Source: Megasphaera stantonii (GTDB lineage Bacteria > Bacillota > Negativicutes > Veillonellales > Megasphaeraceae). Taken from it: a stretch of DNA of 64,000 nt. Where the stretch lies: contig NZ_CP029462.1 of NCBI RefSeq assembly GCF_003367905.1, forward strand, positions 1,302,001 to 1,366,000, read 5' to 3'. The translations under genes were made by a program, and so were the position numbers. Under the pieces are notes generated by a model. It had not been told where the DNA came from and did not search any database. It saw only the letters and a list, made by a program, of their open reading frames with translations. The first letter of the stretch is position 1; the number at the start of each line of letters is the position of its first letter. Shown here in pieces: positions 16,868-26,932 of this stretch.

Positions 16868-18076
16868 GTGCGCGACAGGCTATGGACTAAAGATTTTACC
16901 ATTGATGTATGCATCAACTTTCTCCTCTACGTCATCATGTACCAGCTCATGCTGTGGTCGACCCAGTTTGCCATCCACACCTGGGATGCGACGGTCAGCG
17001 AGGCTGGGCTGGCGTCGGGTATCTTCATCATCGGCGCTTTATCGTCCCGCATCGTCACAGGCCACGTCATCGATGCCTTGGGCCGCAAAAAGGCTTTACT
17101 CGTCGGCACGAGCATGTACATGCTGGGACTCTTATTATATTTCCCCGTCCACTCGCTGACGGCCTTTCTGGTCATCCGCTGCCTCCACGGCGCGGCCTAC
17201 GGCATATCCGCCACAGCGGCCAGCACCATCGTCGGGGCCATCGTCCCGCCGAAGCGGCGCGGCGAAGGCATCGGCTACTATGCCCTGGGCAACACGCTGG
17301 CTTCGGCGGCGGGTCCCTTCTTAGGCATGACCCTGTGCAGCGGCGGAAACTACTACTTGAACGTGTACGTGTGCATCGGCCTGGCCGTGCTGACCTTTGC
17401 CTTGGCTGCCGCCATCCATTCGCCGGAGCACGTCTGTACGGCAGCCGACAGGGCAGCCCTCAAATCCCTGCGCTGGGACAGTTTCATTTCCGTACAGGCC
17501 CTGCCCATTTCCATCATTTCCTTCTTCTGCGGCATCGGCTATTCTACGGTGCTCAGCTTCATCGGGGCCTATACGAATTCCCTGAATCTGGCCATTGCCG
17601 GCAGTATTTTCTTCTGCACCTATTCGGTCACGTCGTTTTTCAGCCGGCCCATTATCGGCCGCTTTCTGGACCACCACGGCGGCGACGCCGTCATGTATCC
17701 GACGCTGGCCATCTTAGCCCTGTGCATGGCTGCCGTCGGGCTTGCTGAAAGCAATGCCCTCTTTGCCATCGGCGGCATGCTCCTCGGCCTCAGCTACAGC
17801 ACCGTCACCTCGTCCGGACAGGCCCTGGCAATCCACGGCGTGCCGGAAGACCACATCGGCCTGGCCACGTCGACCTTTTTCATCTTCGTCGACCTGGGCG
17901 TCGGCGTCGGGCCTTACATGCTGGGAAGCCTCGTGCCGGCCTACGGGTTTTCCAGCGTCTACTTCGGGGCCGCCGTCATCGCCTTGGCGGCCATTCCCCT
18001 GTACTACGCCCTCATCGGCCGGACCGGCGTGTTCTCGTACAGGCAGATGGAGCAGATTCGTTCCAAAGAAAGATAA
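16868..18076 (+). CDS. MFS transporter
   Basis: 402 aa with a GTG start after aaaggaggtcttgtc. It has twelve hydrophobic segments. The loop 2-3 motif appears as GHVIDALGRKKALLVG (about 65-80), the family hallmark. The second half contains a similar RPIIGRFLDHHGGD. Drug/metabolite type; substrate not evident. Position after xpt suggests, weakly, a purine-related or other small-molecule carrier. Confidence 0.88.
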   Translation: MRDRLWTKDFTIDVCINFLLYVIMYQLMLWSTQFAIHTWDATVSEAGLASGIFIIGALSSRIVTGHVIDALGRKKALLVGTSMYMLGLLLYFPVHSLTAFLVIRCLHGAAYGISATAASTIVGAIVPPKRRGEGIGYYALGNTLASAAGPFLGMTLCSGGNYYLNVYVCIGLAVLTFALAAAIHSPEHVCTAADRAALKSLRWDSFISVQALPISIISFFCGIGYSTVLSFIGAYTNSLNLAIAGSIFFCTYSVTSFFSRPIIGRFLDHHGGDAVMYPTLAILALCMAAVGLAESNALFAIGGMLLGLSYSTVTSSGQALAIHGVPEDHIGLATSTFFIFVDLGVGVGPYMLGSLVPAYGFSSVYFGAAVIALAAIPLYYALIGRTGVFSYRQMEQIRSKER

Positions 18077-18093
18077 ATATACAGATCATGCAG

Positions 18094-18138
18094 AAACGCT
18101 GCCGCGTCAGGAAATTCTCTTGGCGCGGCAGCGTTTTT
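18094..18138. terminator. Bidirectional terminator
   Basis: Stem aaacgctgccgcgtca (18094-18109) / tggcgcggcagcgttt (18121-18136) with T6 on the plus strand; serves the MFS gene and the convergent gene at 18190. Confidence 0.85.
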
Positions 18139-18189
18139 TACGTCTGCTATATGCGGTTATGCAGCCGGCTTCCTTCTCAGGAGTCAGCG

Positions 18190-19377
18190 TCAATGCAGCT
18201 CGCCGACAGCCGGCTGGATGGAAATCGTAAGGATATCCGGCATCTGGTGCATGACGGCAATGAGTTCCTTCGCATTCCAGCGGCGATTGCGGCTTCCGCC
18301 TTCGGAAATGTCAGGGTCCAGCGTCGGCTCCGTCCCCATCATGGCCGTGACATAGGCAGCCCATGCCGCAGCGTCCCTTTCCGTCACAGGCCGTTCTCCG
18401 CCTATGACCCACAAGGATACGGCCTCTACAATCTTATCCCTGCTGCAGATCGTAAACAGGCGGCAAGGCTGTCCATGCAGCATGATTTCATAGGTCCGGC
18501 CGACGAAAAACGTGCGGTCTGCCGACCAATTTTCCCGGCCGCCGCCAAAGAGCCGCGACGTGTCCTCATCGTTCATCCCCAGCAGCCCTGTCAATTCGGA
18601 CAGGCTGTCGACGGCATAGGGCCTGATGATTTCAAATTCCGGCCGTCCCTCGCTGCCTGGAGCGATTTCATAAGCGGAAAAGACGACGACGGGGTTGCCC
18701 TTTTCATTGATGTAAAAGGGCGTGTCCTCATCTATGCCCGTAAAGGTCCCGTACGAAGCCCCGCCGTTCCAGCGGTGATCCATCTGCCGCCGGATGCTGA
18801 CGTCGGCAATCGTCCGATACTCGTCTCCCAAAATATCTTTCAGCGCGACGGTCTGTCCCGTCCGGCAGTCGAAGGTATAGTATTTCGCCCGATAGTGGGC
18901 GCGACTCCAGTTATCTGTTCCTATAACTTTCAGGGACAGGTAGTCGTCTGTCTGCGCCAGGACTTCGTACCTGACGGAAACCGCTATGCCGTGGTCTTTC
19001 CATTCCTCTTCGCTGCCGCCTGTTTCCAAAAAGGCCTTACGGTACTGCCGGGCCCAGTCTTCTGCTTCTTCAGCATACTGCTCGCACAAGCGGCGTATGC
19101 CGGCGTTTACCTGCTTCTGCCGGGCAGCGGAGACAGAAGGCCCCCAGTGTATTTCAGGAATTTTCACGGAAACAGCGATGTCCCTGTCCTCCTTCTCATA
19201 GGCCAAGGCCGTGACTACCTTCGGCGCAGGCAGAAGATCCCCTTCGGCTGCACTGACCGGCAGGACAGCCATACCCGCCGTCAGGGCAGCTGCCGCAGCA
19301 GCTTTCATAAGGCAGCCCTGCAGCAAAAAGATGGAACGTCGTCCAAAGCCTCCGTCTTTATTTCGCATAACTTTCAT
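18190..19377 (-). CDS. Secreted RsiV-like (DUF3298) protein
   Basis: 395 aa; of three nearby ATGs, 19377 has the best spacing to aaggagg. An N-terminal basic stretch and hydrophobic helix (about 20-45) end in PVSA-AEG, a typical signal-peptidase site. The C-terminal half (YYTFDCRTGQTVALKDILG ... FYINEKGNPVVVFSAYEIAPGSEG) is the DUF3298 fold of RsiV/PdaC-like proteins, which can bind lysozyme or peptidoglycan. No sigma factor gene is adjacent, so an anti-sigma role is unlikely; an extracytoplasmic binding role is inferred. Confidence 0.75.
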   Translation of the reverse strand: MKVMRNKDGGFGRRSIFLLQGCLMKAAAAAALTAGMAVLPVSAAEGDLLPAPKVVTALAYEKEDRDIAVSVKIPEIHWGPSVSAARQKQVNAGIRRLCEQYAEEAEDWARQYRKAFLETGGSEEEWKDHGIAVSVRYEVLAQTDDYLSLKVIGTDNWSRAHYRAKYYTFDCRTGQTVALKDILGDEYRTIADVSIRRQMDHRWNGGASYGTFTGIDEDTPFYINEKGNPVVVFSAYEIAPGSEGRPEFEIIRPYAVDSLSELTGLLGMNDEDTSRLFGGGRENWSADRTFFVGRTYEIMLHGQPCRLFTICSRDKIVEAVSLWVIGGERPVTERDAAAWAAYVTAMMGTEPTLDPDISEGGSRNRRWNAKELIAVMHQMPDILTISIQPAVGELH

Positions 19378-19493
19378 CTCCATCGCCTCCTTAAAAAGTA
19401 GTGTCGTTACCTTAAGCATACCCTATGCCATTGATTTCGTAAACGATAAAAAGCTGCTATAAAAAAGTTTCATGGAGGAGGCTGAGTTTTTTA

Positions 19494-19526
19494 CAAAAAA
19501 ACTGCCGCACCAGACGATGCGACAGT
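19494..19526 (-). terminator. Terminator of pepD
   Basis: Minus-strand stem actgtcgca / tgcggcagt followed by a run of T. Confidence 0.75.
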
Positions 19527-19539
19527 GTAATGAGTTCGT

Positions 19540-20991
19540 TTATTTCAATTTCGGCAGCGTACCGGCGATGATGCGGACCAATAAGGCTACCGTATCGAGC
19601 TCGAGCGATTCGTCGGCACTGTGGATGGCGTGCGTCGTCGGGCCGACCGATACGATATCGAGATTGGGATTCATGGCGTAGAAATAGCCTGTTTCCAAGC
19701 CGCCGTGCATCGCTTCCACCCGGGGAGCATGGCCTGCTTCAGCCGTATATACTTCCGAAATGATGGGCAGAAGCTGGCTGCGGGGATTTTCCGTCCATGC
19801 CGGTTCAGGCGAGGCGATGTCGACGGTGCAGCCCGTCAGCTCGCCGTATACGGGCAGTACCTGCATGAACTCGCGCAGGCGGGCGTCGGAGGACGAACGG
19901 GGGAAATACTGAATGGCAACGCGTTCTTCTTCCGTCCGAATCGTGCCGACGTTGGCTGATAAGTCCGGCAGCTTGGGCAAGGTCTGGTTCATGGCAAACA
20001 CGCCGCAGTGAAGGATTAGGAGCAGCTGTACGACGGCCTTGGCGTCGTCGGCAGCCAATACCGTTTCCGGCATGGGACGGTCTTCCATGACGATGGCCGC
20101 CGTCTTTTCTACTTCGCCGTACACCAAATCCAGTTCCGCCTTCGCTTCGTCCAGCACTGCCTGGACGGCCGCCGTATCGGCATCCGGAAGGACGAGAAGG
20201 GCTTCTGCCGACGACGGGATAGCGTTTGCCGCTACGCCGCCGTCGATGGATGCCAATTCATAGGCGATACCGGCGTCGGTCAAACGGCGCAGCGTATGAG
20301 CCAGCGCCTTGATGGCGTTGCTCTTGCCGGCGTTGATCGTTTCGCCCGAATGGCCGCCGACAAAGTCCTTGGTCATGACGGCGACGGCTTTCGCTCCCTG
20401 AGGCTGACGCCGCGTCAAGGTGCGGTAAAAATGCGTATGGACGCTGCCGGCAGAGCCGACGCACAAAACGTCGATGTATTCAGAGTCGCAGTTGAGGACG
20501 TATTTGGCGTCCTGCACATATTTCGGGTCTAAGTGCGTCGCGCCGGTCATGCCCGTTTCTTCGTCGACTGTGAAGATGAGGCGCAGCGGGCCGTGCTGCA
20601 CGTCGGGCTGCTGAATCAGGTACAGCGCGACGGCCACGGCAATGCCGTCGTCGGCGCCTAAGCTCGTGCCGTCGGCGCGCAGGATGTTGCCTTCGCGGAC
20701 CAGCTTGATTTCACTAGTCAAGGGGTCGTAGTCCACGCCGGGTTTGGCCACGCAGACCATATCCATGTGTCCTTGTACAATGGTCAATGCCAGGTCTTCA
20801 CAGCCCTGCGTGGCCGGTACGTCGGCGATGACATTGTACACCTCGTCCTGTACGACTTGGGTAATGCCCAGCTCTCCCAAGCGCTTTACGATGTAGTCGC
20901 TGACTATTTTTTCATGGCGCGACGGCCGGGGGCATTTGGCAAGGCCGGCAAACTCCTTCAGCACGCCTTCGATAATTTCGTTATCTTTCAT
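19540..20991 (-). CDS. pepD: Aminoacyl-histidine dipeptidase (M20C)
   Basis: 483 aa; ATG 20991 follows aaaaggaggaactacgtg. A zinc dipeptidase releasing N-terminal residues from Xaa-His and other dipeptides. Metal-site motifs in order: IVQGHMDMV, LGADDGIA, VDEETGMTGA and NCDSE, ending with MHGGLETGYF. Length matches PepD (about 485 aa). It faces away from an OPT peptide transporter across a 260-bp divergent region, which suggests shared work in peptide use. Confidence 0.94.
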   Translation of the reverse strand: MKDNEIIEGVLKEFAGLAKCPRPSRHEKIVSDYIVKRLGELGITQVVQDEVYNVIADVPATQGCEDLALTIVQGHMDMVCVAKPGVDYDPLTSEIKLVREGNILRADGTSLGADDGIAVAVALYLIQQPDVQHGPLRLIFTVDEETGMTGATHLDPKYVQDAKYVLNCDSEYIDVLCVGSAGSVHTHFYRTLTRRQPQGAKAVAVMTKDFVGGHSGETINAGKSNAIKALAHTLRRLTDAGIAYELASIDGGVAANAIPSSAEALLVLPDADTAAVQAVLDEAKAELDLVYGEVEKTAAIVMEDRPMPETVLAADDAKAVVQLLLILHCGVFAMNQTLPKLPDLSANVGTIRTEEERVAIQYFPRSSSDARLREFMQVLPVYGELTGCTVDIASPEPAWTENPRSQLLPIISEVYTAEAGHAPRVEAMHGGLETGYFYAMNPNLDIVSVGPTTHAIHSADESLELDTVALLVRIIAGTLPKLK

Positions 20992-21255
20992 CACGTAGTT
21001 CCTCCTTTTATCGTCTCATAGAGCACGCAAATTCATTACTTTTTATTATACCACGTATGCGCAAGATTTTCGTCTGCTTTATCGTTTTACGTTGTATAAA
21101 AATCATTGAAAACCGTCTATTTATTCTTATATGCAGCCAACCGTTCCCCTGCCGGGCCGATGTGACGAATCTATAAAAATCTAGTATACTGTATGTGAAG
21201 AATTGTCATAATATATGGTCAAATCTATCTATACTTTTCGAAGGAGGTTTCCATC

Positions 21256-23343
21256 ATGGATTCAAAACCAAACATGACGGTAAACTACCCCAACCTGCCT
21301 GAATTGACCGTCCGCGGCATGCTCCTCGGCGCGCTGATTACGGTTATCTTCACGGCGTCCAACGTCTATCTGGGGTTGAAGGTCGGCCTGACGTTCTCGT
21401 CGTCCATTCCGGCTGCCGTCATTTCCATGGCAATCCTGCGCATGTTCCAGCATTCCAATATCCTGGAAAACAACATGGTCCAGACGCAGGCTTCCGCTGC
21501 CGGCACCTTGTCGGCCATCATCTTCATCCTGCCGGGTCTGCTCATGCTCGGCTACTGGCAGGGCTTCCCCTTCTGGGAAACGCTGCTCCTGTGCGCCTGC
21601 GGCGGTTCCTTAGGCGTACTGTTTACCATTCCGTTGCGGCGGGCGATGGTCGTCAACAGCGACCTGCCCTATCCGGAAGGCCGGGCCGCCGCTGAAATCC
21701 TGAAGGTCGGCAGCGACATCCGCCAGGCCGAAGCAGCTCACGAAGATACGAGCAAGAAGGAAACGGGCATGAAGGATATCGTGTCCGGCACGGCGCTGGC
21801 CGGCTTGTTCAGCCTCTGCGCCAACGGCTTCCACATCCTGTCGTCCGAATTCAGCTATTGGATCGCCCTCGGCAAGACGGCGACGACACAGCTGCCCCTG
21901 GGCTTTTCCATGGCCCTTCTCGGCGCGGGCTACCTCATCGGCATTGCCAGCGGCATCGCCATCTTAGTCGGCACGCTCCTGGCATGGGTCGTCTTCGTCC
22001 CCTATCTGACCAGCGTCATCACGCCGGCTGAAGGCCAGGCTGCAGCCGACTTCGCCAGCCAGATCTGGGCTCAGAAGGTCCGCTTCATCGGCGCCGGCTG
22101 CATCGGCATTGCCGCCGTATGGACCCTGATCCGCCTGGCAAAACCGGTTATCGACGGCATTAAGATGTCCATCAGCGCGATTCGCGATAACGATACGGCA
22201 GAAAAGAAGGCCCTTCATCACACGGATATCGACATGACGCCGAAATCCATCGCCATCGTCTTCATCGCCATCCTCGTCGGCCTGTTCATCACGTTCTACT
22301 CCTTCGTAGGCGCTGCAGGCCTTCCCATGTCCGTCACGATTACCTACATCGTCGTCGGCATTATCGTCGCCGTCCTCATGGGCTTCTTCGTCGCCGCTGC
22401 CTGCGGCTACATGGCCGGCTTAATCGGCACCTCAGCCAGCCCGATTTCCGGCATCGGCATTTTGGGCATCATCGTATCGTCCCTCGTCGTCTTCGCCCTG
22501 AGCACGTCCTTCGGCGTCTTTGAAACAGCAGAAGGCACGAAATTCGCTACAGCCCTGGCGATCTTCATCACCAGCGTCATCGTCAGCATCGCCGCGATTT
22601 CCAACGACAACCTGCAGGACCTCAAGACAGGCTATATCGTAGGCGCTACGCCGTGGAAACAGCAGGTAGCCCTCATCCTGGGCTCGATCATCGGCGCCAT
22701 CGCCATCGCTCCCGTACTGAACCTGCTCTATCAGGCCTACGGCTTCACCGGCGCCCTGCCCCGCGAAAGCATGGACCCGTCCCAGGCCTTATCGGCTCCG
22801 CAGGCAACCCTCATGACGACCATCGCCCAGGGGATTTTCAGCTCCAGCCTCGACTGGGATTACATCCTCTTAGGTATCGGCGTCGGCATCGTCGTCATCA
22901 TCATCGACCTCTTGCTGACGAAAAACACGAAAGCCCTGGCCCTGCCGCCGCTGGCCGTAGGCATGGGCATCTACCTGCCGCCGACCTTGGAAATCCCCTT
23001 GGTCATCGGCTCGGTTATCGGCTACTTCGTACATAAGCACCTCAAGGCCAGAGCGGCGCTCCGCAGCCCGGGCCATGAAGAAGAAGACGTAGAAGCCTGC
23101 AGCCACCGCGGCGTACTCTTCGCGTCGGGCCTCATCGTCGGCGAAAGCCTTATGGGCGTCATCATCGCCCTGCTCATCGTCGTTTCCGTCACCTCCGGCG
23201 GCAGCGAAAACCCCTTGGCCCTCGTCGGCAAAGACTTCAAGAGCACGGCTGATATCCTCGGCCTCGTATGCTTCATCGGCGCCATCGCCTTGTTCGTCGG
23301 TCATATCCTTTCTACGAAGTTCACACCGGAAAAGAAAGATTAA
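21256..23343 (+). CDS. OPT-family oligopeptide transporter
   Basis: 695 aa, RBS gaaggaggtttccatc. An integral membrane carrier with about 16 hydrophobic segments. It begins LTVRGMLLGALITVIFTASN and has the OPT/EspB-type N-terminal YLGLKVGLTFSSSIPAAVISM (split over residues 39-60). The loop near 160-180 is charged. The family imports oligopeptides or metal chelates. Divergent from the dipeptidase pepD, which favours peptides. Confidence 0.92.
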   Translation: MDSKPNMTVNYPNLPELTVRGMLLGALITVIFTASNVYLGLKVGLTFSSSIPAAVISMAILRMFQHSNILENNMVQTQASAAGTLSAIIFILPGLLMLGYWQGFPFWETLLLCACGGSLGVLFTIPLRRAMVVNSDLPYPEGRAAAEILKVGSDIRQAEAAHEDTSKKETGMKDIVSGTALAGLFSLCANGFHILSSEFSYWIALGKTATTQLPLGFSMALLGAGYLIGIASGIAILVGTLLAWVVFVPYLTSVITPAEGQAAADFASQIWAQKVRFIGAGCIGIAAVWTLIRLAKPVIDGIKMSISAIRDNDTAEKKALHHTDIDMTPKSIAIVFIAILVGLFITFYSFVGAAGLPMSVTITYIVVGIIVAVLMGFFVAAACGYMAGLIGTSASPISGIGILGIIVSSLVVFALSTSFGVFETAEGTKFATALAIFITSVIVSIAAISNDNLQDLKTGYIVGATPWKQQVALILGSIIGAIAIAPVLNLLYQAYGFTGALPRESMDPSQALSAPQATLMTTIAQGIFSSSLDWDYILLGIGVGIVVIIIDLLLTKNTKALALPPLAVGMGIYLPPTLEIPLVIGSVIGYFVHKHLKARAALRSPGHEEEDVEACSHRGVLFASGLIVGESLMGVIIALLIVVSVTSGGSENPLALVGKDFKSTADILGLVCFIGAIALFVGHILSTKFTPEKKD

Positions 23344-23376
23344 AATTAGATTAGGCGAAAATTAAAATTAGATTAA
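23342..23376 (+). repeat. Short direct repeat aaaattagatta x2
   Basis: Two copies (about 23342-23353 and 23364-23375) directly after the OPT stop codon; probably replication slippage. Confidence 0.5.
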
Positions 23377-23381
23377 AAAAG

Positions 23382-23427
23382 AAATCCCGTTCCAGCCATG
23401 CCTTGTCATGGGGGAACGGGATTTTTG
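23382..23427 (+). terminator. Terminator after OPT gene
   Basis: Stem aaatcccgttcc / ggaacgggattt with a T-tract. Confidence 0.85.
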
Positions 23428-23490
23428 CATAAAAATTTTCTTTTCTGACTGTCCGGCAGCGCAGCCATATCGCTGAAATTCGGCCGTCCG

Positions 23491-24081
23491 TTACCATCTT
23501 CTGCGCCAGGCGGCCATCGCCCCGGCGAGGCCGTCGTACAGCCAGAGAACGTACGTCGCCGCCTCCTTAGCGGCGGCGCTGCGCCGAATAGCCCAGGCGC
23601 TGACCGCACCAATGGCAAAACCGCCTACCACGTCGCTGACATAATGAAGGCGGCAGACGACGCGCGAAGCGCCTAATACGACGCTGCCGGCTAAAAAGGG
23701 AAAGCCCATCCAGTTCTTTCGGCTCAATAACATGAGGGCTACGGCCATGGAATTCATAGCGTGATTGCTCGGAAAGGACGCGTTTTCCTTATGAGGAATG
23801 AGGGAAGATATCCCTCTATGGCGGACAAAGGGACGGGGACGGCTCCAAATGCGCCCGATGACAAACGATGCGGCCGAGCCCAGCCCTACGGAAAACAGGC
23901 AGTACAACAAAGTCCGGCGGCGGTACAGGGTGCCGGCCATGCGGCCGGGCCGGAACCACTCGACAAGGCCGTACAAAACGTAGGCCAAGTAGCCGAAGCG
24001 GGCAATCCAGGCAAAGGCCATCAGCACAGCCCGGCGATATACGAGCAGCCTGCCAAGGCAGAGAAATATAAAGCGAATCAT
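23491..24081 (-). CDS. PAP2-family membrane phosphatase
   Basis: 196 aa, RBS aaggggga. It has 5-6 hydrophobic helices and the three PAP2 motifs: RIWSRPRPF (about 76-84), PSNHA (about 104-108) and SRVVCRLHYVSDVVGG (about 137-152). Small enzymes of this kind usually dephosphorylate undecaprenyl diphosphate in cell-wall lipid recycling (BcrC type) or phosphatidyl phosphates; the motif set does not separate these. Confidence 0.88.
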   Translation of the reverse strand: MIRFIFLCLGRLLVYRRAVLMAFAWIARFGYLAYVLYGLVEWFRPGRMAGTLYRRRTLLYCLFSVGLGSAASFVIGRIWSRPRPFVRHRGISSLIPHKENASFPSNHAMNSMAVALMLLSRKNWMGFPFLAGSVVLGASRVVCRLHYVSDVVGGFAIGAVSAWAIRRSAAAKEAATYVLWLYDGLAGAMAAWRRRW

Positions 24082-24243
24082 GGCGCGTCCCCCTTATCGA
24101 ATCGTCGTTACAGCCTCAGTATATCAAAAATACAAATGTATGCCTAGATTCATCATAAAAGATACGGCGCGGCGAAACGTTGCCATACACTACAAAGAAG
24201 ATTACACTATAACCAAGACTTACGACAAAGGAGGTTCCCATCG

Positions 24244-25557
24244 ATGGAACTATGGATATTAGCCGCCTTTTCCGCCGCTCTCATCGCCTGCCTGGCGTCA
24301 GGGAAATCGTTGATTCTCGCCTTGCTGGCAGGCTTCCTCTTGTTTTTCAGCTACGGCGTAAAAACGGGACATCCCTTTTCAGAAATGGCCCGTCTGGCTG
24401 TCTCAGGCGTCAAAACGGCCAAAAACGTCATCGTCACCTTGATTCTCGTCGGCATGCTGACGGCGGCCTGGCGCGTCAGCGGCACTATCCCATATATCGT
24501 GTACCATGCGTCCCAATGGTGCGACGGCAGTGCCGTTCTCCTGGCATCGTTTCTGCTGTGCGCCCTCGTATCGGCCCTGACCGGCACGTCCTTCGGTACG
24601 GCGGCCACCATCGGCGTCATCTGCATGACCATCGCCAACAGTATGAATATCCCGCCCATGTATTCCGGCGGGGCCATCATGGCCGGCGCATATTTCGGCG
24701 ACCGCTGCTCCCCCATGTCGACAAGCGCCCTTCTCGTCGCCGCCATTACGAAGACCGATATCTTTACCAACTGCCGCCTCATGGTCAAGACGGCTATGGT
24801 CCCCTTCGTCCTGACCTGCGCCGTCTACGCGGCCATGGGCCTGCTGTTTCAAGACGGCGGTGCCCATCACGACGCGGCCGGAATCTTTCGACAGGCCTTT
24901 ACCCTATCGTGGATTACTCTCATACCGGCGGCCCTGGTCATCATCTTATCGGCACGGCACGTCGATGTGAAGCTCATCATGATCGCCAGTACAGCGGCAG
25001 CCGCAGCTATTGCCGTAAGCACGCAGCAACTAACTCCCCTCGAAGTCCTGACAGTCTGCCTTTTAGGGTTTCATCCTGCCGATCCGGCTCTGGCCCGCTT
25101 GGCGTCTGGCGGCGGAGCTGTTTCCATGACCGATGTCGTCGCCATTATATGCATTTCATCCAGTTACGCCGGCATGTTTTCCGGCACGGGATTTCTCCGT
25201 GGCATCCAAGGGCATATAGCCGCCCTGAGCCGACGCGCGACGCCCTTCGGAGCCGTCATTGCGACATCCGTCGCAACCTCTATGGTCTCCTGCAACCAGA
25301 CCTTAGCTACCATGCTGACACACCAGCTTTGCCAGTCTGTCGAGCCCGACCCGCAGCGCCTAGCTATTCATCTGGAAAACACGGTCATCGTCATTTCCGC
25401 CCTCGTCCCCTGGTCCATCGCCTGCTCGGCCTTTCTGGCGATTATCGACGCGCCCCTGGCCTCGGTGCCCCTGGCTTGTTACTTATATTTCCTTCCCCTT
25501 TGGAACTTCCTGACCAGCCGCCCGAAGCAACACCGCCCCCAGTCCAATAGATTATGA
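24244..25557 (+). CDS. NhaC-family Na+/H+ antiporter
   Basis: 437 aa, RBS aaaggaggttcccatcg. About eleven membrane segments with family-like ALTGTSFGTAATIGVICMTI, GGAIMAGAYFGDRCSPMSTSA and the repeat-like SCNQTLATMLT. NhaC-type carriers exchange Na+ for H+ or malate for lactate (MleN). No regulator or partner is adjacent, so the exact exchange is open. Confidence 0.87.
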   Translation: MELWILAAFSAALIACLASGKSLILALLAGFLLFFSYGVKTGHPFSEMARLAVSGVKTAKNVIVTLILVGMLTAAWRVSGTIPYIVYHASQWCDGSAVLLASFLLCALVSALTGTSFGTAATIGVICMTIANSMNIPPMYSGGAIMAGAYFGDRCSPMSTSALLVAAITKTDIFTNCRLMVKTAMVPFVLTCAVYAAMGLLFQDGGAHHDAAGIFRQAFTLSWITLIPAALVIILSARHVDVKLIMIASTAAAAAIAVSTQQLTPLEVLTVCLLGFHPADPALARLASGGGAVSMTDVVAIICISSSYAGMFSGTGFLRGIQGHIAALSRRATPFGAVIATSVATSMVSCNQTLATMLTHQLCQSVEPDPQRLAIHLENTVIVISALVPWSIACSAFLAIIDAPLASVPLACYLYFLPLWNFLTSRPKQHRPQSNRL

Positions 25558-25634
25558 TTCTCTCTTGACGGCATACGCATCTTTCGATATGATAAAATTG
25601 ATTTTTATTATCTGTTGAATGGGGTGATTTTCTC

Positions 25635-26033
25635 ATGCCGTCATTTCGTGCCGCTCCTTGGCACCGCATCTTTCAAGCCTGCTGGCTAGCCTTAGGCTTC
25701 GCGTCTCTGGCGTTAGGAACTATTGGGATATTCCTTCCTATTTTGCCGACGGTTCCCTTTTATATGCTGACGCTCTTTTGTTTTGCCAAAGGGTCAGCTC
25801 GTCTGCATCACTGGTTTCAGCAATCGGATTTATACCAAAAACATCTGGCAGATTTCCTAGAAAAGAAGTCCATGCCATTAAAAACAAAGGCTGTAATCAT
25901 GAGTACTGTTACCATTATGATGGCTTTCGCCGTATGGATCATGGACGCTTCATGGCCAGCCAGTCTTGTCGTCGCTATAATTTGGTGCATACATGTATTA
26001 TATTTTCTCTTCGCCATAAAAACAGAACGCTGA
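25635..26033 (+). CDS. YbaN-like (DUF454) inner-membrane protein
   Basis: 132 aa with RBS ggggtgattttctc. It has three membrane helices; LGFASLALGTIGIFLPILPTVPF is the DUF454 signature, followed by FAKGSARLHHWF. Function unknown across the family. Confidence 0.85.
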   Translation: MPSFRAAPWHRIFQACWLALGFASLALGTIGIFLPILPTVPFYMLTLFCFAKGSARLHHWFQQSDLYQKHLADFLEKKSMPLKTKAVIMSTVTIMMAFAVWIMDASWPASLVVAIIWCIHVLYFLFAIKTER

Positions 26034-26035
26034 AA

Positions 26036-26809
26036 TCACCCAAACAAGATACGGCTTATCTTCATGACGAGGGCCGACGGCAGCAGCTTCGCGCCGACGC
26101 GAATCAGACTGGCAACCCAGCCCGGCGTCGACACGACCTTTCCTTTTTGTAAATCATCCCAGGCGGTCTTCGCTACAAAGGCCGTCGACGACGCAAAGGG
26201 AAAGCGTCTGAAATAAGGCTGATCTTCCCCTTGTCTGGCAACGGCGATAAATTCCGTATCTCTAATCCAGTAGGGGCATACGACTGTAACGCCGACGCGC
26301 CGCGGCGCAAGTTCGACAGACAACGCCCGGCCGTAGCGATACAAAAAGGCCTTGGTCCCGGCGTATACGTTCAGATACGGAATCGGCAGAAAGGCCGCGA
26401 CAGAGCAGATGAAAGCCACGCGGCTTCCTGCGGCCATATACGGCAAGCAGACTTCAGTCAGCGTCACGGCCGCCGTATCGTTGACTCCTATCATCTGCCG
26501 CAATTCAGATAAGGGAATGCTGCCGGCCGCACCGATCTTTCCAAACCCGGCGGCATATATGTAATAGGCGACGACGGGGTTCTCTTTTTCCAGAGCCGAC
26601 CGAAAGGCCCCTATCGTCATCTCGTCGCTGATGTCTCCGGCAATGATCCGCATCGGCGTTTTTATCCCTTGGCGAAGAGCTTCCAAGCGTTCGGCACGCC
26701 GGCTGTTTACCCATATTTCATCGACGCCGCTCCGGTCGAGATAGGCCGCCAGCGCCCGTCCCAATCCGCTGGACGCGCCCGTAATAATGGCAATCTGCTT
26801 CTGTCTCAT
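26036..26809 (-). CDS. Short-chain dehydrogenase/reductase
   Basis: 257 aa; the ATG at 26809 has RBS gggaggcggaagac (upstream in-frame codons do not). Rossmann NAD(P) motif TGASSGLGRALA (about 10-20), YAAGFG in place of NAG, and the catalytic YAGTK preceded by CSVAAF. It resembles the SDR family NAD(P)-dependent oxidoreductases often annotated as fatty-acyl or ketoacyl reductases; substrate unknown. Converges with the YbaN-like gene two bases away. Confidence 0.88.
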   Translation of the reverse strand: MRQKQIAIITGASSGLGRALAAYLDRSGVDEIWVNSRRAERLEALRQGIKTPMRIIAGDISDEMTIGAFRSALEKENPVVAYYIYAAGFGKIGAAGSIPLSELRQMIGVNDTAAVTLTEVCLPYMAAGSRVAFICSVAAFLPIPYLNVYAGTKAFLYRYGRALSVELAPRRVGVTVVCPYWIRDTEFIAVARQGEDQPYFRRFPFASSTAFVAKTAWDDLQKGKVVSTPGWVASLIRVGAKLLPSALVMKISRILFG

Positions 26810-26932
26810 GTCTTCCGCCTCCCGCTGCTGTACTACGTCTATTGTAGCGTGCAGGCCCCGTCTCTTCAATCGATTTTTCCAAATAAAATTCCCCCTCCCG
26901 ACTGGCACGCAGTCTGAGAGGGGGATGTTGTA

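Noticed and set aside
18190-19377. Anti-sigma factor RsiV
   Set aside because: Only the extracytoplasmic DUF3298-like part is matched; there is a cleavable signal peptide rather than a cytoplasmic anti-sigma domain, and no sigma factor gene is adjacent.
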